Notes under the pieces: generated by a model
Seen by the model: only the letters and a program-made list of their open reading frames with translations
Database searches by the model: none
Told to the model about the DNA's origin: nothing
In this document: positions 11,150-22,735 of the stretch, piece after piece
Position numbering within the stretch: the stretch's first letter is position 1
Layout of the letters: each line of letters starts with the position of its first letter
Translations under genes and position numbers: made by a program
From: Heloderma charlesbogerti
Lineage: Eukaryota > Chordata > Lepidosauria > Squamata > Helodermatidae
Assembly: GCA_026122225.1 (NCBI GenBank)
Contig: JANEZZ010001477.1
Span: forward strand, 1-64,000
Length of the DNA stretch: 64,000 nt
Reading direction: 5' to 3'

Positions 11150-11373
11150 CTTGCCTTGCCAGGTTAGAATATTGCTTGCTGGCCTGGGTAAGGACGCGGT
11201 CCTTGAGTGGAAAGAAGTTAGGGAGTTACCAATCCTGAGTCTCTGCACATCTGTTCTTTTGCAGCTGTCTGCAGAAAGACACCCACTATGGATCCAGCAT
11301 ACAGCATGGTTCCTGAAGAGGGGAGAGGACTCGGTACCACAGTGCCATTAGAGCAGGGATGCAGAACCTAAGG

Positions 11374-11523
11374 CAGTGGAGGCTGGTGGTTCCGATGTCA
11401 GTGGGATGCTGAATCCACTCCGGGTTTCAGTCAGAACTCTAAAGGAGCATTCCTTTAGAGTTCTGACTGAAACCCAGAGTGGATTCACTGTCCCACTAAC
11501 ATTGGACCCACCAGCCTCCTCTG
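11374..11523. repeat. Foldback element, cagtggaggctggtgg family
   Basis: This is a near-perfect palindrome of about 150 bp. The left arm (cagtggaggctggtgg ... gggtttcagtcagaactct) and its inverse meet at a short centre around 11448-11451. No clear target duplicate was found. Confidence 0.85.
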
Positions 11524-12282
11524 AGGTGGGAGGAAAAATCTGGTCCACCTGGAGTTCCAGTTTGGTTCCCCAGATAGCCATGCCCCCTTCCCATGGCCCT
11601 ATTCCTTGTCCCACGACCACCAGTCATTGGGTGTTCTTCCAACTTTTCTGCATCTCCCCACCTGTGTCCCCCCCCCCCATTCTAAAGGGTTGAACGGCTT
11701 CTCCTAAGACTTAGTTAGTTACTGGCAGTCAGATCCTTCAGATGAAGTATGCTGGCAGATTTGGTAATTTTGACCCCAACCCCCTGCCTTTGGCTCCACC
11801 CCATTTGCTTTTGCCCCACCCACCGCCAGAATGCGGCCCCAAGAGCTTCTCCAAAATGGAGTTTGGCCCTCTGTCTGAAGGAGGTTCAACACCCCTGTGG
11901 TAAAGGGATGGGCTAGGTTAAGCGGTGGAAACTGATTTGAAGAGCGGCTTCACCAAGCAGGAGTTCTCTCAGACATCGTCATGGCATCCGATGGCCCCTC
12001 ATGGTTGCCAACTTGAACTGAAGCAAGTTAAAGGATATTCTTGAGCACGTAACTAGCCAGAGGGATTCACTGCAGATCACTTCCGTAGTCTGACACAGTA
12101 GTAAGACGGACAAATGTAGTTGAGTTCTATTTCATAGGGAAGTAAGGGATATTTTTCTGGTCGTTGTTGATATTTTAAACATGAGGAAAATGAGACAGAA
12201 GTCGGAAGCAGGTTTATTTAAAGACTACAAATAAATTAGGAAGTGGGGAAACCTCAGCTAACTAGGCTTATCCCAACCTTCC

Positions 12283-12366
12283 CCAACCTGGTGCCTTTCA
12301 GCTGGTTGGGGGATTCTCTCAGTTGTAGTCCAACACATCTGTAGAGCACCAGGTTGGGGAAAGCTG
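12283..12366. repeat. Short foldback element, caggttggggaa family
   Basis: The inverted ends are ttccccaacctggtgc and gcaccaggttggggaa. The unit directly abuts another foldback element at 12375. Confidence 0.75.
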
Positions 12367-12374
12367 GCCTAGAC

Positions 12375-12481
12375 CAGGGATGGGCAACTTGTAGCACTCC
12401 AGATGTGCTGGCCTACCAAGCAAGCACAGCCAATGGCGAGGGATTATGGGAGTTGAATGCCAAACAAGTGGCCCACCCCTG
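12375..12481. repeat. hAT-like MITE, cagggRtgggcaactt family
   Basis: The ends are cagggatgggcaacttg and its inverse ccacccctg. This is the same family as the well-preserved copy at 22607-22735. No target duplicate is evident here. Confidence 0.7.
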
Positions 12482-13059
12482 CTTCAAATCTTCCATGACA
12501 GCAGCAAACCTTGCTATCATACTACGTTGCTAGCAAACCAGCAAAATTATTGGATCTCCCAGTACTGGTTACATTTTTTTTTGCTAAATCATGCTGTCTC
12601 TGTGCAAATGAGAGATAAAAATAATTGATGGGGCTGCAATTGTTTTTTGTTGAATTTTTAGAGAGGGATGGATGGACCAGTCCAAATTTGGTTAACTGCA
12701 AATTTAGTTTGTGTCCTTCCCATCTGATTTCCATATTAACTTTTTAAAAAAGTTACTTTCAACTTTATGACATCATTTAAGGTCTGCCTTTTAAAAAAAA
12801 TAAAACTTTTAAAAACCAGTAATAGCTGCTCCAAGGGGCTAAAAATTGTGGCTTCTTCTGCACATGTTGAAAATGAGGCTGCAAATGCCCCTGGGGGCTG
12901 CCATCTTGTTTTTCCATAGAGCGTCTCTGGGAGGGTCGGCATGTGTGTCACTCCCAGGGGCAGCTCCAGCAGCTATTACCTGTTAAAAGTCATCCCTGGG
13001 AAGAAGTTGGAAAGTTCATTTGTGTTGCAGATTCCAAAGGAGAACTATGTACTGAATTT

Positions 13060-13500
13060 AACATATTTCTGAATCACCTCTCCACTCAGTGAGGCTTGAG
13101 GCAATTTACAAGAGAACCATAAACACAATTAAATAGAATTCCAAACAAAACTAAAACAAGACTGATAAAATGAATAACAATAAAATTGGGGAAGCTTCTA
13201 AAATCAAAGAGCAACATTAATCAGTAAGCTCGGCAGAACACTGGAGTTTGTATGAACCACCAAAAGGCCAATAACGAAGAAGCCAACCTAACTTCCCTGG
13301 AAAGGGAATTCCATAATTGGGGTGCTGCTGCACAGAAGGCTCTGTCTCTGGTCCCCACCAAGCCCACCTCTCCAGGAGGAAGAACATGTAATGGGGCCTT
13401 GTAAATGTGTTCTGATCCACACATTAGTCTGGGAGGAGTGGATCAGATGGGTTGGCTTCAGAATACTGATCCAACAAATTCCTCGAGCATCCATATTTTT
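13060..13500 (-). mobile_element. L2-type LINE 3' fragment, minus strand
   Basis: On the minus strand the conceptual translation contains RAFCAAAPQLWNSL followed by REVRLAS, matching the C-terminal pattern (AF-VAAP-LWN-LP) of L2/CR1-group LINE ORFs. The downstream A/T-rich part is the 3' tail region. It is a degraded, 5'-truncated copy. Confidence 0.6.
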
Positions 13501-13683
13501 AGTAGATGAGGAAACGGAACACCATTTTATTTTATTGCACCCATGGGTCAGTGGTCAATTCGCTCTGTACACAAGAAACTCAAAGTATGAGAAACAATGT
13601 GGAATTGTCATGAAATTAACAGAGGATGACTAGAGGGGAGAAAAAAGGTGACAAATAAGAATGGGGAAAGGTATATAATGGAT

Positions 13684-14090
13684 CGTTGTTGTACAGTCGT
13701 TAAGTCGTGTCTGACTCTTCATGACCCCATGGACCATAGCACGCCAGGCCTTCCTGTCCTGCGCTCTCTCCCGGAGTGTGCTCAAGTTCATATTCATTGC
13801 ATTGGTGATGCTATCTAGCCATCTCATCCTCTGCCGTCCCCTTCTCCTTTTGCCTTCAGTCTTTCCCAGCATCAGGGTCTTTTCCAGAGAGTTTTCTCTT
13901 CGCATTAGGTGGCCAAAATAGTTGAGCTTCAGCTTCAGTATCTGTCCTTCCAATGAGCATTCAGGGTTGTTTTCCTTTAGGATGGACTGATTTGACCTCC
14001 TTGCAGTCCAGGGGACTCGTAAGAGTCTTCTCCAGCACCACAGTTCGAAAGCATCAATTCTTCGGCGCTCAGCCTTCCTTACAGTCCAGC
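13684..14090 (-). mobile_element. 5'-truncated BovB with 12-bp target duplication
   Basis: This 407-bp 3' end of BovB on the minus strand encodes the last part of the ORF (TVRKAERRR ... HGVMKSQTRLND). It is flanked on both sides by the identical 12-mer tatataatggat (13672-13683 and 14091-14102). The truncation is at the 5' end, as expected when reverse transcription stops early. Confidence 0.93.
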
Positions 14091-14102
14091 TATATAATGG
14101 AT

Positions 14103-16910
14103 AGCTAAGGATATATAAAAAACAAACAGGGAAAGACCTAGCAAATAATAAATAAGACATAGGAAATCAGAACAGAGTGCTAAAGCTGCAGTCCTATATA
14201 TATATACCTGTAAGCACCACTGGACAGAGTAGATTTTATTTCTGAGTAAACATGTATAGGATTGCACTATAAGGCAAGTGGAAGAAGGTGCCTAGTAAAA
14301 CATGAGAGGGGTTCACTTGAACCCTCAGGCATGGAAAGCAGCATGTGAGGAGGGCTTCAGTGAAGCCAGTTGATATGTTTTGCAGTTTTTAACTAGTCAA
14401 TGTATGGTATCCAGAGATTTTGTTAACAATATGTAAATTTGTACTTTAAATGCTTAGTGTGTGTGTGTGTGTGTGTATGTGTGTGTTTTTGAATTCTTCT
14501 GTCTGATTATAAAACCCATGCACTTATGTATAGAAAATGTTAACATTTTTAGGATAGTTTAGCATGTTCTGAAGTTTTTCATTAGCTCATTCATATTATT
14601 TAAGACATTTTTGGAAACCTGTAAAATTGTATTTTAAATGCTTTGGTGTACATTATATATCATTTATCATGTATTTTATGTTTTATATTCTCCAGTTCCT
14701 CTTATCTTAACCTGTGTCGAAACGTGTTGCGAATTCCATCGGTGCAGCTGTTCCTTGTTTGATTTTGGTTCAGTGAACTCCCCTATGGCCATCAGCAATG
14801 TTGGGGATAATAATCTGTGAGCAGCACGGTGTGGAGGCAAGAGGAGCAGGGAGAATTCCTGAGTCTTGTCTCAGGTATCCATGTTAAGCCCTGTAAAGCC
14901 TTTTCCAAAGTTTGGGGCACTGAAATGTGCCACTGAGCTGAATAACAACAGCAACAGTAGTAGTACTTGACCATCCTTGCAGAAGGAGGCACCTGACTAA
15001 GCACCAAGATTGCTGAGAAGAAATGGGATAATTTATAGAGATTATGATTATTCTTCCACATACCAGACATATGCCCGGAACGTGTTCCTCTTTCTTTCCA
15101 TAGAGGTTTGACAGGGAAGGAAAACCCTGAACCCTGCAAGAGATCTGTGCAAGCCCATAAGGCAGGGGTGGTGAACATTAGGTCCACCAGCCAAATCTGG
15201 TTCTCCTAGATGGCCTCATCTTTCCTCTGGTCCCACCCCCTTTCCACAGCTGCTTGATGGTTTCCCGTCTTTTGCGTGGGCTTCTCCCCCATTCTAAAAG
15301 GTTGAACGGCGTCTCCTAAGGCTCAGCTACTGGCAGTAATGGGCAGAAAGAAGTTCAGCACTCCTGCCAGAAGGGATCTGAGCTGGGCCCTTGCTGCTCT
15401 CTTCCACCTCTTTTGCAGCTCCCAAAGCAGGAGCAGAAATGAGCTGGCAAGGGATTGGAGGTTATGGATTCTCTCTGTGTGCTGGTGGGAAGGCGGAAGG
15501 TGGCTACTTTTCCAAGGTCCAAAATGTCACTCCAGGGGGTTTGCTCATCTGTAGCTTCAAAAGGTCAAAGTGCATTGTGAAGTCCCTAAATTGGCAAGAC
15601 GTCAAGCAGAGAAGGGTTTTCCTTCGAGGAGAATCTTAACTGAATGTGACATCCTATGCAGTCCGTTTGTGTCCAGTTTTGCTACCATAAACATTCCAGC
15701 CTTTGATCCTGCCTCATTTATTCTGTCCAGCAGAGGGCAGGACAGGGATATGCGTATCCAAAACTACTTTGGGAAGAAGGCTTATGCGAGGGGAAGCAAA
15801 TGAAGAAAAAAAATATTCAGAATGTTAAGTCTGTCCAGCTCCCTATCGTACAGGGTTTCAAATGAGCATATCTGCATTTTTAAATGACATTTTCTGCAAG
15901 TACTTCTACTTCAATTGTCCTTAAATGTTTTGTGCCTGCAGGAAAATTTGGTAAGAGAGAAATGAAGGTTTCCAGGAAAGGAAGAAGTTGAAAATGGGTG
16001 TGATTTAAAATACAGAGAAAAGGTTAAATACATCCTCGGGGGGGGGGAATCCATGTTTGAGGCAAGCCTACCATTTTGTTTGAAAGGAAAGGCAGAAGGT
16101 TTTTAAACACTGAAATAATATTTGACACGAGTGGGATCTGCAATAAAATGTTGCAGTGTATCCTCATCTTCTAACGGAAGCATTCGTGTTCAGAGAGCTG
16201 GCCAGCCAGGATACACTTCCAGGATACTCCATTGCACAGACACTCGACTTTCTGTGGTTACTGAACATGCTCAGTCCTCATGGGGCGACGGGGGTGTGTG
16301 TGTGTGTTTGCTCCCCTGGTTTTATTTTAATTCAATTTTTTTTCATCTCCTGCAGTCCTCACAGTTCCCCCAAGCGTGCTGATATCTCCCTCCTGTTTGT
16401 GAGTGAGCCCATTTTGGCTCTATTTCTATTGATACTCATCACCTGAGTTCACCATTAGAGGGAAAGATAATAATACTACACCACATGATGTACAGAAGTG
16501 GCCAAAAGGTAACTTCTTGTGTCAGCATGAACTTATTAAAGTTGGTTTGAAGGAGAAAACTGTTAAGTAAAATTTGGACAAAAGTGTTAAAACTCAGAAA
16601 GTTCATACACTCAAATAAATACATAAATAAATCAGTTGCCCTATTGCTCACTTTTAGCATTTCCTTCTGAATCCTGTGGACCACCACAAAAAAATAAATT
16701 TTGCGGGAAACAAAACATGTCAACTTCAAGTTTGGCAAGTTTTGCTCACAGGGCTTTTCTACTGGACCAGCAAAGTCAGGACAAAGAAATAAATTACCCT
16801 TGATACTGTCCACATGGATGTGCGTAAACTGTTCATGGGCTGCAGTCCTATGCTCACTAGTGAGCAAAGCCAATTAAACTAAGTGCATTTCTGTTCAAGT
16901 ACGCATGCAA
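14103..16910. other. Intergenic: one old foldback, microsatellites, no gene
   Basis: A gcagtcctata/tataggattgca foldback lies at about 14186-14275. A (GT)n run is at 14457-14487 and a short (GT)n at about 16294-16308. The open frames here show no recognised domain and no conservation signal I can judge. Confidence 0.45.
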
Positions 16911-16914
16911 TGGG

Positions 16915-17091
16915 CAGTGGAGGCTGGTGGCTCTGATGTCACTGGGGCAGTGCATCCGCTCCAAGTTTCAGTCAGAACTTTAAAGGAGCTATTTAAGGTG
17001 TGAAGCACCTTGGATAGCTCCTTTAGAGTTCTGCCTGAAACCCAGAGCAGATTCACTGCCCCAGTGACATCAGAGCCACCAGCCTCCACTG
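16915..17091. repeat. Foldback element, cagtggaggctggtgg family, best copy
   Basis: This 177-bp palindrome has ends cagtggaggctggtgg / ccaccagcctccactg, and its arms continue inward through gtttcagtcagaactt. Flanking 8-mers gcaatggg (16907-16914) and gcactgga (17092-17099) agree at 6 of 8 positions, consistent with a decayed 8-bp hAT target duplicate. Confidence 0.85.
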
Positions 17092-17129
17092 GCACTGGAT
17101 CCCAGACTTTCTCTGGAAAATACCTTAGC

Positions 17130-17252
17130 TGGATTCAGACCAAATTAGTTATGCTTAGTCCCATCAAAATCAATGTGAAAATCAGCAATGAATAACAAGT
17201 CCTACTGTTTTCAACAGGACTTAAAAATTCTGATTTGGTCTGGATCTACCTC
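17130..17252. repeat. Foldback element (gattcagaccaaat ends)
   Basis: The ends tggattcagaccaaat and atttggtctggatcta are inverted copies. The interior arms share ttagtccc/ggacttaa words. It is a short palindromic relic of unknown family. Confidence 0.6.
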
Positions 17253-17542
17253 CCTGTGTGGGAGGAAGAAAGTGGATGGAGGCTTATTCCTACATTCTTG
17301 GCATTGTAGCAGTGTACACATGAGCAGGATAGAGTAACCTCTGTGAGGACTAGTAACTTTGAGAAGTTAAATTCAAGAGTGAGCATGCAATTGGGAAGGC
17401 AAAACCAAGGTTTGTATCTGGTGTTCGTCTAACTTAAGTCCAATTCATAGAATCATAGATTCATAGAATCATAGAATAGTAGGGTTGGAAGGGGCCTACA
17501 AGGCCATCGAGTCCAACCCCCTGCTCAATGCAGGAATCCAAA

Positions 17543-20428
17543 TCAGAGCATCCCTGACAGGTGGCTGTCCAGCCTCGTCTTGAAGGCCTCCAGTGTGGGA
17601 GAGCCCACCACCTCCCCAGGTAATTGGTTCCATTGTCGTATTGCTCTGACACTCAGGAAGTTTTTCCTGATGTTCAGCCGGAATCTGGCTTCCTGTAACT
17701 TGAGCCCATTATTCCGTATCCTGCACTCTGGGATGATCAAGAAGAGATCCTGGCCTTCTTCTCTGTGACAACCTTTCAAGTACTTGAAGAGTGCTATCAT
17801 ATCTCCCCTCAGTCTTCTCTTCTCAAGGCTAAACATGCCCAGTTCTTTCAGTCTCTCTTCATAGGGCTTTGTTTCCAGTCCCCTGATCATCTTTGTTGCC
17901 CTCCTCTGAACCCTTTCCAGTTTGTCTGCATCCTTCTTCAAGTGTGGTGCCCAGAACTGGACACAGTACTCCAGATGAGGCCTAACCAGTGCTGAGTACA
18001 GGGGAACTAGTACTTCCCGGGATTTGGAAGCGTTGCTTCTATGAATGCAGCCCAAAATAGCATTTGCCTTTTTTGCAGCCACATCACATTGTTGGCTCAT
18101 ATTCAGCTTGTGATCGACAACAATTCCAAGATCCTTCTCGCTTGTAGTGTGGTTGAGCCACGTATCCCCCATCTTGTAACTGTGCATTTGGTTTCTTTTT
18201 CCTACGTGCAGAACTTGGCATTTGTCCCTATTAAATGCCATTCTGTTGTTTTCTGCCCAGCACTCCAGTCTATCCAGATCACTTTGAATTTTGTTTCTAT
18301 CTTCCAAAGTATTAGCTATCCCTCCTAATTTTGTGTCATCTGCAAATTTGATCAGCATTCCCTGCACCTCCTCCTCCAAGTCATTAATAAAAATGGTGAA
18401 GAGCACTGGGCCCAGGACTGAGCCCTGTGGTACCCCGCTCGTTACCTCTCCCCAGTTCGAGATTGTCCCATTGATAAGTACTCTTTGAGTCCGATTCTGT
18501 AGCCAACTGTGGATCCACCGGATCGTTGTTTCATCTAACCCACTTCGAGCTAGTTTGCTCATCAGGATATCATGGGGTACTTTGTCGAAAGCTTTGCTGA
18601 AGTCGAGGTATATGATGTCTACAGCATTCCCACGGTCTACAAGGGAGGTTACTTGATCAAAAAATGAGATCAGATTTGTCTGGCAGGACTTGTTTTTGAC
18701 AAATCCATGTTGGCTTCGAGTAATCACGGCATTGTTGTCAAGGTGCTCCCAGATGGATTGCTTTATGATCTGCTCCAGAATTTTCCCAGGGATTGATGTC
18801 AAACTGACTGGTCTGTAGTTCCCAGGTTCCTCCTTTTTACCCTTTTTGAAGATAGGGACAACGTTAGCCCTCCTCCAGTCATCTGGCACTTCCCCCGTCC
18901 TCCATGATTTCTCAAAGAGAATAGACAGCGGTTCTGAGAGTTCTTCTGCCAGTTCCTTTATGACTCTAGGATGCAGTTCATCTGGCCCTGGAGATCTGAA
19001 CTCATTCAAAGTAATGAGGTGTTCCTTGACCATATGCCTGTCGATCTCAAGCTGCAATCCTGCCCCTTCAGCCTGTACTTCGCCTTTGCCAGGGGGGTCA
19101 TAGACCCTCTTTTGGGAGAAGACTGAGCCAAAGTAGGAATTGAGCACCTCTGCCTTTTCTTTGTCATCTGTTATCATTTTGCCATCCTTATTTAATAGCT
19201 GAACCACCATTTCTTTCCTCTGCCTTCTACTATGCACGTAGCTGAAGAAAGCCTTTTTGTTGTTTTTAACATCCCTTGCTAACCTCAGCTCATTCTCAGC
19301 TTTAGCCTTCCTGACGCCATCCCTGCAATTCTGTGCTATCTGCCTGTACTCTTCCTTTGTTACTTGGCCTTCTTTCCACTTCCTATATGTGTCCTTTTTT
19401 GTTTTCAGGTCATCCCTAAGCTTTTTGCGAAGCCACATTGGCTTCTTCTGTTGTCTTCCACCTTTTCTTCTTGTTGGAATTGTTTGTGATTGTGCCTTGA
19501 GAATTTCCTTTTTTTAAAGCTCCCACCCATCTTGGACTCCTTTTCTCGCTAGCATCACTTGCCGTGGGACCTTACTGATCATTGTTCTGAGTTTATGAAA
19601 ATCAGCTTTCCTAAAATCCAGGGTACGCATTTGACTACACTCGGCTTTTGCTTCCCTTAGAACCAAGAACTCAAGTACATCATGGTCGCTTTCCCCCAGA
19701 GTTCCTGTAACTGCTACTTTATCCACTAAGTCATCTCTGTTGGTTAGGATCAAGTCAAGGATAGCCGATCCTCTAGTTCCTTCCTCTACTTTCTGTAGGA
19801 GGAAGTTATCCGCCACACAAGTCAGGAATTTCCTGGAGGGGCCATGTTTTGCAGAATTTGTCTCCCAACAAATATCGGGGAAATTGAAGTCCCCCATTAC
19901 TACTACATCATGCTTCCTTAAAACATTGGCTATTTGCTTTTCAAAAGTTTCATCCTTGTCTTCTCCTTGATTGGGTGGCCGGTAGTAGACTCCGACCACC
20001 AGGTTCCTTTTATTCTTTGCTCCATTTATTTCAACCCAGATGCTCTCGATGGGGCTACCAAGCTCCTCCTCCTGTATTTCTGTGCAGAGATATGTATTTT
20101 TCACATACAGTGCAACCCCACCTCCCTTTCTGTTCCTCCTCTTCTTTTTGAACAAGTTATATCCTTCAATTGCTGTATTCCAGTCATGAGAGTCATCCCA
20201 CCAAGTCTCAGTTATACCTATCAGGTCATAATTTCCCTCTTGTATTAAGAGTTCAAGTTCATTCTGTTTGTTTCCCATACCCTGGGCATTAGTATATAGA
20301 CATCGAAGACCATGTGCTTCATAGTCTGGCTTTCTTCCTACATGTGTCTGAAGACTATTATTGGGCGCTATCAGAGCTGTTCTCTCCATTGCAGTGCATG
20401 CGCCTATGTCCATTGTTACCCCCAACAT
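17543..20428 (-). pseudogene. CR1 ORF2: endonuclease-reverse transcriptase with one in-frame stop
   Basis: From ATG (20426-20428) to the terminal stop there are 962 codons in a single frame. A TAA at plus-strand positions 19514-19516 (codon 305) is the only interruption; the parts on either side are 304 and 631 codons long. The first part is the apurinic-like endonuclease (LYTNAQGM, ETWWDD, YYRPPN, VVMGDFNFPD, GESDHDVLEF). The second is reverse transcriptase: NYRPVSLTS, QHGFVKNKS, YLDFSKAFDKVPH, GVPQGSVLGP and FADD at codons 695-698. The C-terminal QWNQLPGEVV motif follows. The stop separates the two enzymatic domains, so this copy cannot make the full protein unless the stop is read through. 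Confidence 0.9.
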
Positions 20429-20451
20429 TACATCTCCCTTTCCCGTAGAAT

Positions 20452-21474
20452 TCAGTTTAAAGCCCTCCTGATGAAGTTCTTCATGCTGTGGCCAAACACA
20501 TTCTTCCCAGCCTTTGTGAGGTGCAACCCATCCCTAGCCAACAGCCCATCTTCCAGGAAGTATAGCCCGTGGTCCCAGAATCCAAATCTCTCTCGTCGGC
20601 ACCACCTTCGTAGCCAGTCATTCACCTGGAGTATTTTTCGTTCCCTTTCTATCCCTATTCTAACTACTGGAAGGATGGATGAGAAAACTATCTGGGCCCC
20701 AAAGTTCTTGAGTTTCCTTCCCAAAGCTTCAAAGTCTGACGTGATCTCTTCGTAGCTCCGCTTGGCGGTATCATTTGTTCCCACATGGATGAGAAGAAAG
20801 GGATACCTGTCAGTGGGCTTTATGAGTGCAGTCAACCTTTCAGTCACGTCTCTAATCTGTCCTCCTGGAAGACAACATACCTGGCGAGTCCACGGGTCTT
20901 CGCGACATACTTGGGTCTCGATCCCACGCAGCAAGGAGTCTCCCACTACTACCACTCTTCTCTTCTTCTTGTAGGCCTGGGTTTCATCGCCTCTGTTTGA
21001 CTGACCTTTAGCCTCTTGCTCACTCTCATGCAGGTTCCCCTGTGATTCTTCCTCTGCAGGCTGTCCTCCAGTCTCATCTGCAAGTACCTGGAATCGGTTC
21101 CACAGCTCCACTGCTTCCACTGGTGCAGAGTGGCGTCTAGTTCTTCTTCTCCTAACTGTCACCGTTTTCCAAGGAGTATCCTCTATTCCATTTTTCTTCA
21201 CCTCAGCATTTCCCACTGCCTCATCTTGCTGTTGCTCTTCAAGCTTCTGGTCTGCCCTTTGCTGCTGTAGTTCCCCCATTCTGTCCAAGAACTCTTCGTG
21301 TTCTCTTATTCCCCGGAGGGTCGACAGTCGCCGCTCCAGTCCACTTACTTTTTCCTCCAGCAGCGTGATCAACTTGCACTTGTTGCAGGTGTAGGCCATG
21401 TTGTTCTCAGGCAAGAAAACAAACATTGCACACACCTTGCAGGTCACCACCACTGGAGAGTCCTGTCCTTCCAT
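20452..21474 (-). CDS. CR1 ORF1: zinc-finger, coiled-coil, SGNH esterase-like protein
   Basis: The frame has 340 residues with ATG at 21472-21474. Near the N-terminus Cys12, Cys15, Cys30 and Cys33 form a CxxC...CxxC zinc-binding pattern. A Glu/Gln-rich coiled-coil-like stretch covers about residues 35-90, followed by a basic patch (VRRRRTRR). From about residue 173 an SGNH/GDSL hydrolase-like fold shows its signature blocks: VVVGDSLLRG with nucleophile Ser180, HVGTND at about 230-235, and DGLHLT with Asp315 and His318. An esterase domain is known in ORF1p of many CR1-type LINEs; its role in retrotransposition is not settled. The stop is followed after 23 nt by the ORF2 ATG. Confidence 0.88.
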   Translation of the reverse strand: MEGQDSPVVVTCKVCAMFVFLPENNMAYTCNKCKLITLLEEKVSGLERRLSTLRGIREHEEFLDRMGELQQQRADQKLEEQQQDEAVGNAEVKKNGIEDTPWKTVTVRRRRTRRHSAPVEAVELWNRFQVLADETGGQPAEEESQGNLHESEQEAKGQSNRGDETQAYKKKRRVVVVGDSLLRGIETQVCREDPWTRQVCCLPGGQIRDVTERLTALIKPTDRYPFLLIHVGTNDTAKRSYEEITSDFEALGRKLKNFGAQIVFSSILPVVRIGIERERKILQVNDWLRRWCRRERFGFWDHGLYFLEDGLLARDGLHLTKAGKNVFGHSMKNFIRRALN

Positions 21475-21783
21475 TGCTTCTTTTCCCTTTTTGTGTCTAG
21501 CTTTGTGATTGTTCTAGACTAGCCTGTGCCTGCTCCCTTACTCAGTAGAGGTTAAAAGCAGAGTCCCACTGGTGTGGAAGTGTGTGCTACAAGTCAAATA
21601 AATGAAAAAAAGTTAGTAAAAAAAATTTAAAAAATGTTAGGGGCCTCCCCCTTGACCTCCCCTGCCGAACTCCCCTGGCCAACTCCTGTTTGCTTCCCCT
21701 GTCCACTCGCTCTGTTCGCTCGCTCTCTGGGAGCTTGCCTGCTTCTGTAGTCCCTGGACCAGCTGGAGCAGCTTAAAATTCAT

Positions 21784-22598
21784 TTTAATGGGTCTACTCT
21801 AAGTGGGACTAACATTGGATGCAACCCCTAGATTAATTAACTTTAGGAGGGGAGAGCAGAAAGGGGCCAGAGGCAGAGAAAGGACGCATGTTCAGCAAAA
21901 TGTCCACACCTAGAACATAATGAGAACATTGCACAGCACCAACATCCTCCTACTCTGTCTCCTGTTACCTCCAGAGCTTCTGTGAGCTCAAATGTTGCTT
22001 TCTATTTTATAACGTTGAGACTAACTCTTTAAAACTCAACGTGGTTAGGAAATCTGGAAACATTCAATGAATGCTTCTCCTTCCACATTCAGCTGGAGCT
22101 ACCATGTACTGCAAGTTTGTCAGTAACAAATAAGTACTCAGACCTCAAAATACAGGATTTAAAAAAAAATAGGTGTGTATAAACTACTTTATATGGAGTG
22201 AGATCCATATAAATGAATCTCATCTCTCCAGGCAGATGTCCTTTCTTAGCCTCACCATTCTTTAGCTGGACATACCAGGGATTGAATCCTGGACTTCAGA
22301 ACTAGACAATAAAGCATGCATGTTACCAAAGAAATATACTTTCTTTCCTTTTAAAAATAATAAATGTTTATTTTTTTAAGTGGCCTTTTTGTGAATGCGT
22401 CTAAACCCCAGTGGCTAAAATGTAAATGCATTTTCATTCTCACTGCTAAACAGTGATAGCAGAAGTTGAAACTGCATTCAGATTTTAGCCTGTGCATGTT
22501 TATTCAGAAATAATCCCCACTGAGTCCAGTGGGACTTAATGCCAGGGGAATGTGCATAGGATTCCAGCCTAAGATTGTAATAAATTTCACCGTCCAAA
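21784..22598. other. Intergenic: right half of the repeat hit by CR1, one foldback
   Basis: At 21784-21832 is a fragment of the aacattggatgcaaccc repeat family that hosts the CR1. A gcatgtttattcag/cataggattcc foldback relic lies at about 22490-22571. No gene is seen. Confidence 0.5.
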
Positions 22599-22606
22599 CA
22601 TTAAGG

Positions 22607-22735
22607 CAGGGGTGGGCAGCTTGTTGCTCTCCAGATCCTGTTGGACTACAACTCCCATCATCCCCCATAACTAGCTATGCTGGATGGGACTTGCAGTCCA
22701 ACAACATCTAGAGGGCTACAAGTTGCCCACCCCTG
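22607..22735. repeat. hAT-type MITE with perfect 8-bp target duplication
   Basis: This 129-bp palindrome has terminal inverted repeats caggggtgggcagcttg and its complement agttgcccacccctg. The inner arms share gttggactacaactcccatc and its inverse. The flanking 8-mer cattaagg is identical on both sides (22599-22606 and 22736-22743). Eight-base duplicates and CAGGGGT ends are hAT hallmarks. It has no coding capacity, so movement required a transposase from elsewhere. Confidence 0.92.

Larger units (their letters stand above)
17449..21776 (-). mobile_element. Near-full-length CR1 LINE, minus strand
   Basis: The element is about 4.3 kb with two ORFs. The 3' end carries the CR1-typical short terminal repeat (tcatagaatcatag words at 17446-17476). 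ORF1 (20452-21474) is intact; ORF2 (17543-20428) has one in-frame stop. About 300 bp of 5' UTR precede ORF1. A 7-bp sequence aattcat occurs at 17442-17448 and at 21777-21783. Joining the two flanks across the element restores a word order found in the repeat at 28891-29133, so the CR1 seems to have landed inside an older repeat. CR1 often makes no clear target duplicate and its tail overlaps the word, so the exact 3' limit is uncertain. Confidence 0.88.

Noticed and set aside
20312..20755. + strand frames across the CR1
   Set aside because: They are antisense shadows of CR1 ORF1 and ORF2.
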